Shown piece by piece: positions 1-6,318 of a stretch of DNA of 6,482 nucleotides. The notes under the pieces were generated by a model that saw only the letters and a list, made by a program, of their open reading frames with translations, did no database searches and was not told the origin of the DNA. A program made the translations under genes and the position numbers. Each line of letters starts with the position of its first letter. Position 1 is the first letter of the stretch. Source of the stretch: an uncultured Eubacteriales bacterium (GTDB lineage Bacteria > Bacillota > Clostridia > Christensenellales > QAND01); the NCBI GenBank assembly GCA_900546685.1, contig UREB01000100.1:1-6482 (forward strand), given 5' to 3'.

Positions 1-54
1 ACCGGCGACCTGCTGATTACGAATCAGCTGCTCTACCAACTGAGCCACAGTAGC
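1..54 (-). tRNA. tRNA-Thr (anticodon CGU), 3' part cut by window edge
   Basis: Read on the minus strand, the cloverleaf is clear from the 5' end at 54. There is a 7-base acceptor strand (GCTACTG), T8-G9, a D stem GCTC/GAGC around the loop AGTTGGTA, an anticodon stem GCTGA/TCAGC around the loop TTCGTAA, a 5-base variable loop AGGTC, and the start of the T stem (GCCGG) followed by T54. The central loop triplet CGT is a CGU anticodon, which reads the threonine codon ACG. The 3' half of the T arm and acceptor stem lies outside the window, so acceptor pairing cannot be checked. The gene follows the six-gene operon on the same strand but has its own promoter 24 to 52 bases upstream. Confidence 0.95.
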
Positions 55-77
55 AAATAAATTTTCAACGCTAATAG

Positions 78-106
78 ATTATAGCAGAAGGGCATGGAAC
101 TGTCCA
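78..106 (-). promoter_or_regulatory. Promoter of the tRNA-Thr gene
   Basis: On the minus strand there is a -35 box TGGACA (106 to 101, five of six consensus bases), a spacer of exactly 17 bases, and a perfect -10 box TATAAT (83 to 78). A TGC extended -10 element (86 to 84) comes directly before the -10 box. Transcription should start near base 71, leaving a leader of about 17 bases before the mature tRNA 5' end at 54. The promoter lies inside the hairpin at 83 to 117, so its sequence serves two purposes. Assignment is by inspection of the motif only. Confidence 0.8.
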
Positions 107-117
107 GCCCTTCTGCT
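83..117 (-). terminator. Long hairpin after the operon; candidate terminator with poor U-tract
   Basis: A perfect 11-base inverted repeat (AGCAGAAGGGC at 83-93 with GCCCTTCTGCT at 107-117) continues inward after one bulged base (94) as TGGA/TCCA (95-98 with 103-106). It closes on the 4-base loop ACTG. It starts 17 bases beyond the stop codon of the last operon gene, where a terminator is expected. However, the minus-strand RNA after the stem reads AUAAUCUAUUAG, which is not a U-tract. The run of five Ts (123-127) lies on the plus-strand side. It may be a weak terminator, a 3'-end stabilising structure, or a terminator for plus-strand transcription. Confidence 0.55.
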
Positions 118-133
118 CTAGATTTTTATACAT

Positions 134-1252
134 TCAAGAATTTTTTCTGCCGCGCAAATACATATACAGATTGCATTTGACATTGCCATTGTACAGCTTG
201 CGCTTTTTATCTGCCCTTCGCCCGAAATCCCTTTCAAACGCTTCATCGGATGAGATGGCAAAAATGCCCATACGGGAATGCTCGGCTTTGAGCTTTCCCA
301 ACGCCCGGGCTACATGCTGTCCCTGTGTTCTTTCCATTCTAAGGCCATAGGGCGGATTTGTGACAATCAACGACTGCTCAGCCGGCAGCTTTAGATTGGC
401 CACATCTCCACAGGCAAAATTGATATATCCATTGACTCCCGCTCTTTTTGCATGCCGGTAAGCCATGGACACCGCCTTGTCGTCAATGTCGCTGGCCAAC
501 AGATGGGCAAATCCCTTTTCCCTTTTCTGTGCCATGGCCTCTTCCCTTTGCCTCGCCGCCTCCTGTGCCCAATTTTTCCATCCATCAAAGGCAAACGTCC
601 GCTGCAAGCCAGGCGCTATGCGGGCCGCCAACATCGCCGCTTCAATGACAATTGTACCCGATCCGCAGCAGGGATCGACCAATGTTTCTCGCCCATCGTA
701 ATACGATAGCATGGCCAACGCGGCGCCCAGCGTTTCCCGTAAAGGCGCCTGGGCGGAAAGATCGCGGTATCCTCTTCGGTTCAATCCAGGGCCGCTTGTA
801 TTCATCGCAATGGTCGCTTCATCCCGCAACAACCCGATTTCGATGTTGTAAGCCTGTCCTGTTTCCGGGCACCTGGCATAGCCGTGGGCCGCCATCAGAG
901 CATCCGCAATGGCCTTTTTGCTGATAGACTGTACATCTCGCACAGACCCCAGCTTAGAAAGCGCACTTTTCCCCGTGACTGTAAACGCCGCATCTGCCGG
1001 CAGCAAATGCCTCCAATCCAAGGCGCGCACACCGTCAAATAGCTCTGTGAATGTCTTCGCCTTGCAGGTTCCCAGCTGTACAAACACACGATCCGCACAC
1101 CTAAGCCAAAGATTCGCCTTGATGATCAGCGCTCTGTCCGCTTCAAAGAAAACGCGGGCATCTTGTGCGCGTACATTTTTAGCGCCCAGCATAATCAGCT
1201 CGTCGCGCACCAGCGCCTCCACGCCAAACATACAGGTTGCAAAGCAGATCAT
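134..1252 (-). CDS. THUMP-domain class I SAM-dependent RNA methyltransferase (YpsC/RlmL-like)
   Basis: A 372-residue protein predicted to methylate RNA, most likely N2 of a guanine in 23S rRNA, by analogy with the N-terminal half of E. coli RlmL. B. subtilis YpsC has the same size and architecture. A THUMP RNA-binding region spans roughly residues 45-155, followed by an UPF0020-type Rossmann methyltransferase. The SAM-binding motif VDPCCGSGT is at 192-200, an acidic second motif (ASDID) at 253-257, and the catalytic NPPYG at 299-303, the signature of amino-group methyltransferases. The C-terminal KLYNGNVKC motif (352-360) is typical of the family. The start ATG overlaps the preceding HD gene's stop as ATGA (1249-1252), with AGGAG eight bases upstream. 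It is the last protein gene of the operon. The family assignment is firm; the exact target base is not known. Confidence 0.93.
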   Translation of the reverse strand: MICFATCMFGVEALVRDELIMLGAKNVRAQDARVFFEADRALIIKANLWLRCADRVFVQLGTCKAKTFTELFDGVRALDWRHLLPADAAFTVTGKSALSKLGSVRDVQSISKKAIADALMAAHGYARCPETGQAYNIEIGLLRDEATIAMNTSGPGLNRRGYRDLSAQAPLRETLGAALAMLSYYDGRETLVDPCCGSGTIVIEAAMLAARIAPGLQRTFAFDGWKNWAQEAARQREEAMAQKREKGFAHLLASDIDDKAVSMAYRHAKRAGVNGYINFACGDVANLKLPAEQSLIVTNPPYGLRMERTQGQHVARALGKLKAEHSRMGIFAISSDEAFERDFGRRADKKRKLYNGNVKCNLYMYLRGRKNS

Positions 1253-1974
1253 AATACCGTCTCCTGCCCTGTGGGCGGCGGTACCGGCGGCTGCGCAGGC
1301 CGTACAGGCGTGTTGTTGATCAGCATTCCATTGACCAAAAATTCAAACCGGCAGCCTAAAAATTGGCTTGCCGCCTCGGACAATGTCATCCTGGACATAT
1401 AGATGTTCAAAAACTCTTTGACAGAAGAGCTGTCGTCCATCTTGCAGGCAAAGCGGATCACTCTATTTTCGCTGTCAATGGATACCTGCGTATTGCGAAT
1501 GGAATAGTTTACGCGGTCGTGTATATCGTTAAAATCATATTTTGTGCGCCGTACCCTTGCCCTGTGCGCATCGATCTTATCCGCAATGATAAGTGCTGCG
1601 GATATCTCCGATACAGGGCATCCGCTGCGTTCATCATGGTTGCCCACAGCGCTACATATGCGGATCACCTCGGCCACGGGCATCCCCATTTCTCTGAGCA
1701 ACGGCATCAAAAGCGTAGCGCCCGTCTGCGCATGCCCATCTCGGTTGATGGCGTTGCCAACATCATGTACCCAGCCCGCAATGGCACCCAGCTCCACGGT
1801 GCGCTCATCAAAGCCCAGTTCATGTAAGATCTGCCTGGTAATCCTGCTTACATAGCCTACATGCCGTGGGCCATGATCGGTATAGCCCATGGCTTCCAAG
1901 CAGGCATTGGCTTGTTCTATCAGGATGGCGATGGTTTCGTTGGCCATCACATCGCTTAGCATAATAGGTTTCAT
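1249..1974 (-). CDS. HD-domain phosphohydrolase, substrate unknown
   Basis: A 241-residue soluble protein of the HD metal-dependent phosphohydrolase superfamily. The metal-ligand pattern is intact: H38 in the GPRHV helix, the H70-D71 doublet in WVHDVGN, H81 in GHAQTG, H113 in GNHDE, and D132 in IIADK. Two histidines beyond the core H-HD-D set leave room for a two-metal site. A conserved-looking HDRVNYS segment at 152-158 resembles a clostridial HD family I recall but cannot name further. The last 20 residues are proline-rich (222-235) and look like an added flexible tail, since the family usually ends soon after the FEFLVNG region (210-216). The start lies 2 bases after the HEAT-like gene's stop, with GAGGAG inside that gene's last codons as the ribosome site. 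The end overlaps the RNA methyltransferase by 4 bases. No substrate can be named. Confidence 0.88.
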   Translation of the reverse strand: MKPIMLSDVMANETIAILIEQANACLEAMGYTDHGPRHVGYVSRITRQILHELGFDERTVELGAIAGWVHDVGNAINRDGHAQTGATLLMPLLREMGMPVAEVIRICSAVGNHDERSGCPVSEISAALIIADKIDAHRARVRRTKYDFNDIHDRVNYSIRNTQVSIDSENRVIRFACKMDDSSSVKEFLNIYMSRMTLSEAASQFLGCRFEFLVNGMLINNTPVRPAQPPVPPPTGQETVL

Positions 1975-1976
1975 TC

Positions 1977-2801
1977 CTACTCCTCTTCCATCATTGCCAT
2001 TTTGATGGCCTCGTAATCTTTATCACCGGCAAACTCACGATCCAATTCCACCCACGCGCCCAGCTCCTCCGCAGCATCGCGAATGGCGCAATAGGTATAG
2101 TAATCCAGCTTTGGATCTTTTAGCTGCTTTGTCAGCATCTCTACGGCCCGTTCATCACCCAGCTTTCCAAGACAGCTGGCATAAAAGGCCTTGTGTTCCG
2201 GGTTTGCCTGGCAAAATAAGGCAGACAACCGCTCAAAGGCCCCTTCCAACGGCCACTGGCAGAGGATATCTGCCAAGATCTGTTCCGTCTCCTCATCCAC
2301 TTGTGTATTCATCAGCGCCAACGCCTTTTCCGCTGCCTTGGCACCAAACTGCTGCACTGCCTCTACCCACAGCTGTTTTTCCTCATCCTCTACGGTTTGC
2401 TCTAATATCTTAGTAAAGCCTACCTCCAGCAACGGTGGGTATTGCATTTGGCATAAAAGCTCCAGCATCTCCCCCCTTACAGAGGGCAACGCACGCTCTA
2501 GCAAGCGAAACATCGCTTGGGCGGTATCCTGATCCTGCTGCGCTAAGGCGCGCGCCAGCTGTCCTGGCAGCTCCTCGCCTTCTTCCCAGTAATCCCAGGC
2601 AAGCTCCAGCAGCGTCGGCCCATCGAATTGCATATAGTATTCGCACGGTGTCAGCCCGCCCAGCTGTGTGTTGGGCGTATGGTTAAATTCCTCATACCAT
2701 TGATCGGAAAGCGCTTCGATCTCCTCATCCTTTAACCCCTGGGCCTGTGCCAATCGCGGCTGGATAAACGCGCGGTACAGCTGTTCAAAATCGATTTTCA
2801 T
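1977..2801 (-). CDS. Uncharacterised HEAT-like helical-repeat protein
   Basis: A 274-residue acidic, Leu/Ala/Glu-rich protein without signal peptide or membrane segment, so probably cytoplasmic. From about residue 80 onward it is made of paired amphipathic helices resembling HEAT or PBS-lyase repeats. The clearest is at 207-250 (YASCLGKLGDERAVEMLTKQ and the following helix AIRDAAEELGAW). The N-terminal part (1-75) differs and carries the motif PNTQLGGLTP at 43-52. Proteins with this fold usually act as scaffolds or adaptors. No catalytic residues are evident, and I do not recognise a named family. It starts inside the stop of the upstream TPR gene (ATGA, 2798-2801), with GGAGG ten bases before the ATG, so the two products are probably made together. 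Product function is unknown. Confidence 0.85.
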   Translation of the reverse strand: MKIDFEQLYRAFIQPRLAQAQGLKDEEIEALSDQWYEEFNHTPNTQLGGLTPCEYYMQFDGPTLLELAWDYWEEGEELPGQLARALAQQDQDTAQAMFRLLERALPSVRGEMLELLCQMQYPPLLEVGFTKILEQTVEDEEKQLWVEAVQQFGAKAAEKALALMNTQVDEETEQILADILCQWPLEGAFERLSALFCQANPEHKAFYASCLGKLGDERAVEMLTKQLKDPKLDYYTYCAIRDAAEELGAWVELDREFAGDKDYEAIKMAMMEEE

Positions 2802-4474
2802 TCCTTCTCTTCCTCCATCGCAGCCAGCAGCATCGCTCGGTACGGCGATTCCTCTTCCGGCTCAGGTTTCCTGCCAAGCCCCGCTTTTTCTCTGGCCAGA
2901 CTGCAAAGCGCACCCGCCATCTTTTCCGGCTCCAAAGCCGGGTACTTTCCATGTAACGTCTCTACATATTGTGCCCAAATCGATAGAGCCAACAGCATTG
3001 CCGCTTCCTCTTTTTCCGCCAGCATCGCACGGCACAACGTTTCTACCTGCCGATATGCTTCCGGCAAATTCTCCGGCAAATGCGGCACCAACGATACCCG
3101 CGCCTCCATCAGCCCGTCCGGCGTCAACGCAATATACGGCTCTTTAGCGCCTATACGTTTGAGCACGCCGAAAATATACTGCTTGAGGCCCAGTTCCATC
3201 TCTGGGATCATCAGCGCTTCACGCAGCCATTCGATAGCGTCTGGCGTACCGATCAAGCCCAGGATCTCCGCCATGGCCTGTGTCATGTGTTCATCCATCA
3301 TATGCAAGCCCCAACGCACAGTATCGCGGAAGGTTGCGTCGTTTTCCCATCTTTCCCGTATCTTCTCCGGCGTCTCTCTGGACCATGCGCTGATCTCCGT
3401 CATGCGCTGCAAGATTTCTCCAGGCGGCAACTGTGGAAAATATTCCAGCCTTTTATAATCAGCTTCTCCCTTTAATGCCTTTTTGGCAACCGTCCTATAA
3501 AAAGGCGCAATGGAAAAAAAGTCGTCTACCTGAACCATCACATCAAAACACTTAAGTGCCTTGGCATACTCTTTGCAGTTGTACGCTGCAATGCCGGTAC
3601 AAAACAGCGTTTTAGGGTCAAAGGGCCGCTCCTCCAATGCTTGAGAGAAAAAGCGCAACGCGCTTTCATCGCGCCCAGCCTGGGCCATTGTCAACGCTGC
3701 CTTATAGATTTCATCCAGGCTTTCCGGCTGCATGGCGTCGAGCTTTTCCAACAGCGCATATTCTTCCTGCCAATTATGCTTTTCATTGGCAAAAATCAGC
3801 AGATTGCAGACTGCGTGTACGTTGTTTGGCTCTGTTTTTACCATCTGGCGTACCAGATCCGACGCTTTATCCGGTTCCTGATTCATATAATACGCCAACG
3901 CCAGGTTGTTTTTGGCATACGAAAGCTTAGGCGCCTGCTTAAGGACGCCCTCCAGTACCACTGCGGCCTCTTGAAACCTACCACGGTCCAACAGCTGTTT
4001 GCCAAGCTCTGCCTGCTGGGCAGTTTCCTCTGAAATCCCTTCCTCCTCTGCCATCAGGCGCAGCTCCTCTTCTATAAAGAGCAGCATATCCTCCGCCTGC
4101 TCGGCCAATGGCCCATAGGGATGGCGCTGCAAAAACTTGGATAAGGCCGAAGAAGCCAGCTCATATTCCTGCATGCACAGGTAATTGTACCCTATGCCAA
4201 ATTCACAGCTCTCCGGCACGGGCTCTGTCTCCCTGCTCAGCCGAAGCAGCCATTGGTTGGATTCTTCATAGCGTTCCATATCGGTCAGAATTTCCGATAT
4301 TTTTAATTTATATTCGATATTGTCCGGCGCTCTATCGATGGCCTTACGATAATTTTGAAAGGCCAAGGCCAGTTCTCCCCTGTCCGCATACCGTTGTCCG
4401 TTTTTTGCGTAAAAGGAAGGCTCCTGTGCAAAGGATAATACTTTATTGCCTTTGAGCCATAATGGCTTTTGCAT
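2798..4474 (-). CDS. Uncharacterised tetratricopeptide-repeat (TPR) protein
   Basis: A 558-residue soluble protein with no signal peptide or membrane segment. A canonical TPR lies at 21-52 (the A-x-x-G-x-x-Y-x-x-x-G pattern, then A-F-x-x-Y-x-x-A-I, then A-P). Further TPR-like units are seen at about 87-120, 153-216 and 253-320. A charged segment (about 133-150) separates the first and second repeat blocks. The C-terminal third is helical and not TPR. Residues 398-445 look like HEAT-type repeats (ILGLIGTPDAIEWLREAL and following), echoing the next gene. It likely serves as a protein-interaction scaffold, partner unknown. The ATG at 4474 is the first standard start after an in-frame TAA (4498-4496), but its best Shine-Dalgarno is 16 bases away. 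It lies 29 bases after hslO and overlaps the HEAT-like gene by 4 bases. Confidence 0.88.
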   Translation of the reverse strand: MQKPLWLKGNKVLSFAQEPSFYAKNGQRYADRGELALAFQNYRKAIDRAPDNIEYKLKISEILTDMERYEESNQWLLRLSRETEPVPESCEFGIGYNYLCMQEYELASSALSKFLQRHPYGPLAEQAEDMLLFIEEELRLMAEEEGISEETAQQAELGKQLLDRGRFQEAAVVLEGVLKQAPKLSYAKNNLALAYYMNQEPDKASDLVRQMVKTEPNNVHAVCNLLIFANEKHNWQEEYALLEKLDAMQPESLDEIYKAALTMAQAGRDESALRFFSQALEERPFDPKTLFCTGIAAYNCKEYAKALKCFDVMVQVDDFFSIAPFYRTVAKKALKGEADYKRLEYFPQLPPGEILQRMTEISAWSRETPEKIRERWENDATFRDTVRWGLHMMDEHMTQAMAEILGLIGTPDAIEWLREALMIPEMELGLKQYIFGVLKRIGAKEPYIALTPDGLMEARVSLVPHLPENLPEAYRQVETLCRAMLAEKEEAAMLLALSIWAQYVETLHGKYPALEPEKMAGALCSLAREKAGLGRKPEPEEESPYRAMLLAAMEEEKE

Positions 4475-4490
4475 CGATTTGATCGTCTTG

Positions 4491-4497
4491 CTCCTTT
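4491..4497 (-). promoter_or_regulatory. Unusually distant ribosome binding site of the TPR gene
   Basis: The minus strand reads AAAGGAG at 4497-4491, the only good Shine-Dalgarno match before the TPR gene. It is 16 bases from the ATG at 4474, against the usual 5 to 10. In frame between them are only the codons AAG, ACG, ATC, AAA and TCG. The ATC at 4483-4481 sits at an ideal 7-base spacing. Either the ATG is used inefficiently or a near-cognate start adds three residues. Confidence 0.6.
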
Positions 4498-4503
4498 ATT
4501 TCG

Positions 4504-5409
4504 TCATTGTTTTCCTGTTGCCTGCTGCAACAGCGCTTTCAGCGTTTCTTCATCAAATTGGTATGCCTTATTGCAGAATTGGCATACGATTTCTGCCTGG
4601 TGATCCTCTTCGATGATCTCCCGAAGATCCTTTTCCCCAATAGAGATCAGCGCACGCTCCATCTTTTCCCTGCTACAGTTGCATTGATAGCATACCGGCA
4701 CGGTCTGCGTCAGTTCCATCCGCATACCCGAGAAAATAGACTGCACAGCATCCTCCAGCGTCATTCCTTCGGATAGCATAAAGGAAAGCAGCCCACAGCC
4801 CGTTGCGCGTTGTTCCAACTGCTGCAAGACATCCTCCCGGCATCCCGGCAGAGGAAATACCGCCATAGCCCCTGCGCTTTTTACGCTGGCATCGCGGTCT
4901 ACCGTAACGCCGGTAAAAATCAGGCAAGGGCGCTGTTCGGAAAGCGTAAAGTAATAAGCGAAATCTTCCGCCACCTCTCCGGTCTTCAGCTGAGTCTGCC
5001 CAATATATGGTTCCCTGCCGCCGTTGTCCTTCACCACTGTCAGACGGCCCGCATGCCCCAGAATACCGGATACATCCAGCTTTCCGTCCGTTTGGCGGAT
5101 CGGCAGATCCGCCTCCGGGTTCTCAATGGCAGCGCGCACCGTACCCTTGGGCGATGCCACGGCCAACACCTTGCCAGCCGGCCCTCCGCCGTCAATGGCG
5201 CATGTAACGTCGCCGTTTTCCGCCTTAATATCGGATGCCGTCAGCAGCGCTCCCATCATCAGCCGGCCTACCGCCGCCGTGTTGGTAGGGGAAAGATGAT
5301 GAATCACTCTTGCCGTCTCTACGGTATCCTTGGCCGTCAGCGCTACGGCATAGGCTTCTCCGTTTTCCAGCGAATAATGCCTTAGCTGATCCTGTACTTC
5401 TATTATCAT
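4504..5409 (-). CDS. hslO: Hsp33 family redox-regulated molecular chaperone
   Basis: A 301-residue cytoplasmic holdase chaperone that is kept inactive by zinc and switched on by oxidative unfolding. It then binds unfolding proteins during oxidative and heat stress. The N-terminal core includes VGRLMMGALL (47-56), a glycine-rich segment at 73-79 (DGGGPAG) and YIGQT at 135-139. The C-terminal redox switch has the family's C-x-C plus C-x2-C zinc ligands: C243 and C245 in QCNCSREK, then C276 and C279 in VCQFC. An extra cysteine, C240, stands three residues before the first ligand. Length matches the family (about 290-300). I chose the start at 5409 because AAGGAG (5424-5419) is nine bases upstream and MIIEVQDQL is where family members begin. 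A longer reading to 5460 would overlap the upstream gene and lacks support. Confidence 0.96.
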   Translation of the reverse strand: MIIEVQDQLRHYSLENGEAYAVALTAKDTVETARVIHHLSPTNTAAVGRLMMGALLTASDIKAENGDVTCAIDGGGPAGKVLAVASPKGTVRAAIENPEADLPIRQTDGKLDVSGILGHAGRLTVVKDNGGREPYIGQTQLKTGEVAEDFAYYFTLSEQRPCLIFTGVTVDRDASVKSAGAMAVFPLPGCREDVLQQLEQRATGCGLLSFMLSEGMTLEDAVQSIFSGMRMELTQTVPVCYQCNCSREKMERALISIGEKDLREIIEEDHQAEIVCQFCNKAYQFDEETLKALLQQATGKQ

Positions 5410-5418
5410 ATGGATGAT

Positions 5419-5424
5419 CTCCTT
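5419..5424 (-). promoter_or_regulatory. Ribosome binding site that decides the hslO start
   Basis: AAGGAG on the minus strand, nine bases before the ATG at 5409. It lies in the 23-base gap after the stop codon of the upstream methyltransferase (5433) and fixes the hslO start at 5409 rather than at the in-frame ATG at 5460. Confidence 0.85.
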
Positions 5425-5432
5425 GTTTCCAT

Positions 5433-6170
5433 TCAATTTTTCTTGGCAACAAACTGCCATCTGCTACAATCGGCCTGCGGCTTATCCTTGGTACCAAAGC
5501 CATACACATGCACCAGATCGAATCCCACGTTATACAGCGTTCTTTCCAGCGTTTCCATAGCATGCAGATATAGCGTATGGCGCTCTGTTGTCCGTGCGTA
5601 CAGCCCACCCCTTCGTTGGGTAAAAAGCGTCAGCTCCATCGTACACACGCTGTCGTCGGCCTCTGTCTGCAAAATATAGGCCGCATCTTCCTCCAGCTGA
5701 CAGTAGCTGTCACAGCCGATTTCTTCTTGGTAATGATAAGGAGTGCTCACATCAAAGAGCAGCAACCCGTTATGCGGCAGTTGCTCGTATGCCGAGGTAA
5801 AGAACAGCGGCACCTGAAGCGGCGAAAGATAGTTCACGGGATCGCACGTCGCGACCACCGCCACCACAGGCCATTCCAGATCCAGGCAGGTCATATCCAT
5901 CTGCTGAAAGCATACAGAAACATTCTCTGCCCGCGCATTTTGCACCGCTTTTTCCAGCATAGCATGCGAAATATCCCCGCCAACAACCCGATAGCCGTTT
6001 TTGGCCAATGCAATGGCCGTCTTACCGGTACCGCATCCAATGTCCAGCACGCGGGCCGGGGCTTCGGCCGCAAAGTCTGATAGCAAGCGTATGACATAAG
6101 GGGCAAATGCCTCCGTTTGTTCATTCATAAATCTATCATATACCTCTGCGAATGTCTGATACATCGACAT
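5433..6170 (-). CDS. Class I SAM-dependent methyltransferase (YqeM-like)
   Basis: A 245-residue cytoplasmic protein with a Rossmann methyltransferase fold. The N terminus MSMYQTFAEVYDRFM is the typical opening of the Firmicutes YqeM-type family. SAM-binding motif I is VLDIGCGTGK (41-50), the acidic end of strand 2 is GGDIS (64-68), a QMDMTCLDL segment at 90-98 is motif II-like, and CDPVNYLSP (109-117) follows the active-site strand. The C terminus (WQFVAKK, 238-244) ends as in relatives. No substrate can be assigned; family members are generic Methyltransf_25/11-type enzymes acting on small molecules or unknown targets. The start at 6170 is preferred over the ATG two codons later because GGAGG lies eight bases upstream. 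It is the first gene of the operon, 20 bases from its predicted transcription start. Confidence 0.92.
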   Translation of the reverse strand: MSMYQTFAEVYDRFMNEQTEAFAPYVIRLLSDFAAEAPARVLDIGCGTGKTAIALAKNGYRVVGGDISHAMLEKAVQNARAENVSVCFQQMDMTCLDLEWPVVAVVATCDPVNYLSPLQVPLFFTSAYEQLPHNGLLLFDVSTPYHYQEEIGCDSYCQLEEDAAYILQTEADDSVCTMELTLFTQRRGGLYARTTERHTLYLHAMETLERTLYNVGFDLVHVYGFGTKDKPQADCSRWQFVAKKN

Positions 6171-6178
6171 GCGTTCCC

Positions 6179-6185
6179 CCTCCTT
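6179..6185 (-). promoter_or_regulatory. Ribosome binding site of the YqeM-like gene
   Basis: The minus strand reads AAGGAGG at 6185-6179, followed by three more Gs. It is eight bases from the ATG at 6170 and fourteen from the in-frame ATG at 6164, so it favours the upstream start. Confidence 0.85.
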
Positions 6186-6197
6186 TTTTGACTTTAT

Positions 6198-6227
6198 ATT
6201 GTATCATATCTTCCGTTGTTTCCGCAA
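6198..6227 (-). promoter_or_regulatory. Promoter of the six-gene operon
   Basis: The minus strand carries an extended -10 element, TGA followed by TACAAT (6206-6198; five of six -10 bases). A weak -35 box TTGCGG (6227-6222, three of six bases) lies 18 bases upstream. The predicted start is near 6190, which gives a leader of about 20 bases containing little more than the ribosome site. This suggests constitutive sigma-A-type transcription that relies on the extended -10. No operator or riboswitch is visible on this side. Confidence 0.65.
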
Positions 6228-6318
6228 TGTACGCCCTATTTTCATCCTTTTCCGGCAATTTGTTTTGCTCTCCGCTTCACAATCACCTAAAAACCGCATA
6301 AGATATGCCGAACGGCAA

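Noticed and set aside
909..1319. 136-residue open frame on the plus strand, and other plus-strand frames opposite the operon (for example 1363-1827, 4810-5385, 5577-6080)
   Set aside because: All lie opposite well-supported genes, have Cys/Arg/His/Pro-rich low-complexity translations with no recognisable domains, and lack ribosome sites.
1977..2801. HEAT-like protein as an antitoxin or DNA-binding protein because of its LGG-x-TP motif
   Set aside because: There is no helix-turn-helix, no toxin gene beside it, and most of the protein is helical repeat; the motif alone is not enough.
5410..5460. Longer hslO reading starting at the ATG at 5460
   Set aside because: It would add 17 residues with no family resemblance and overlap the upstream methyltransferase by 28 bases. 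The ATG at 5409 has a well-spaced AAGGAG and matches the usual N terminus.
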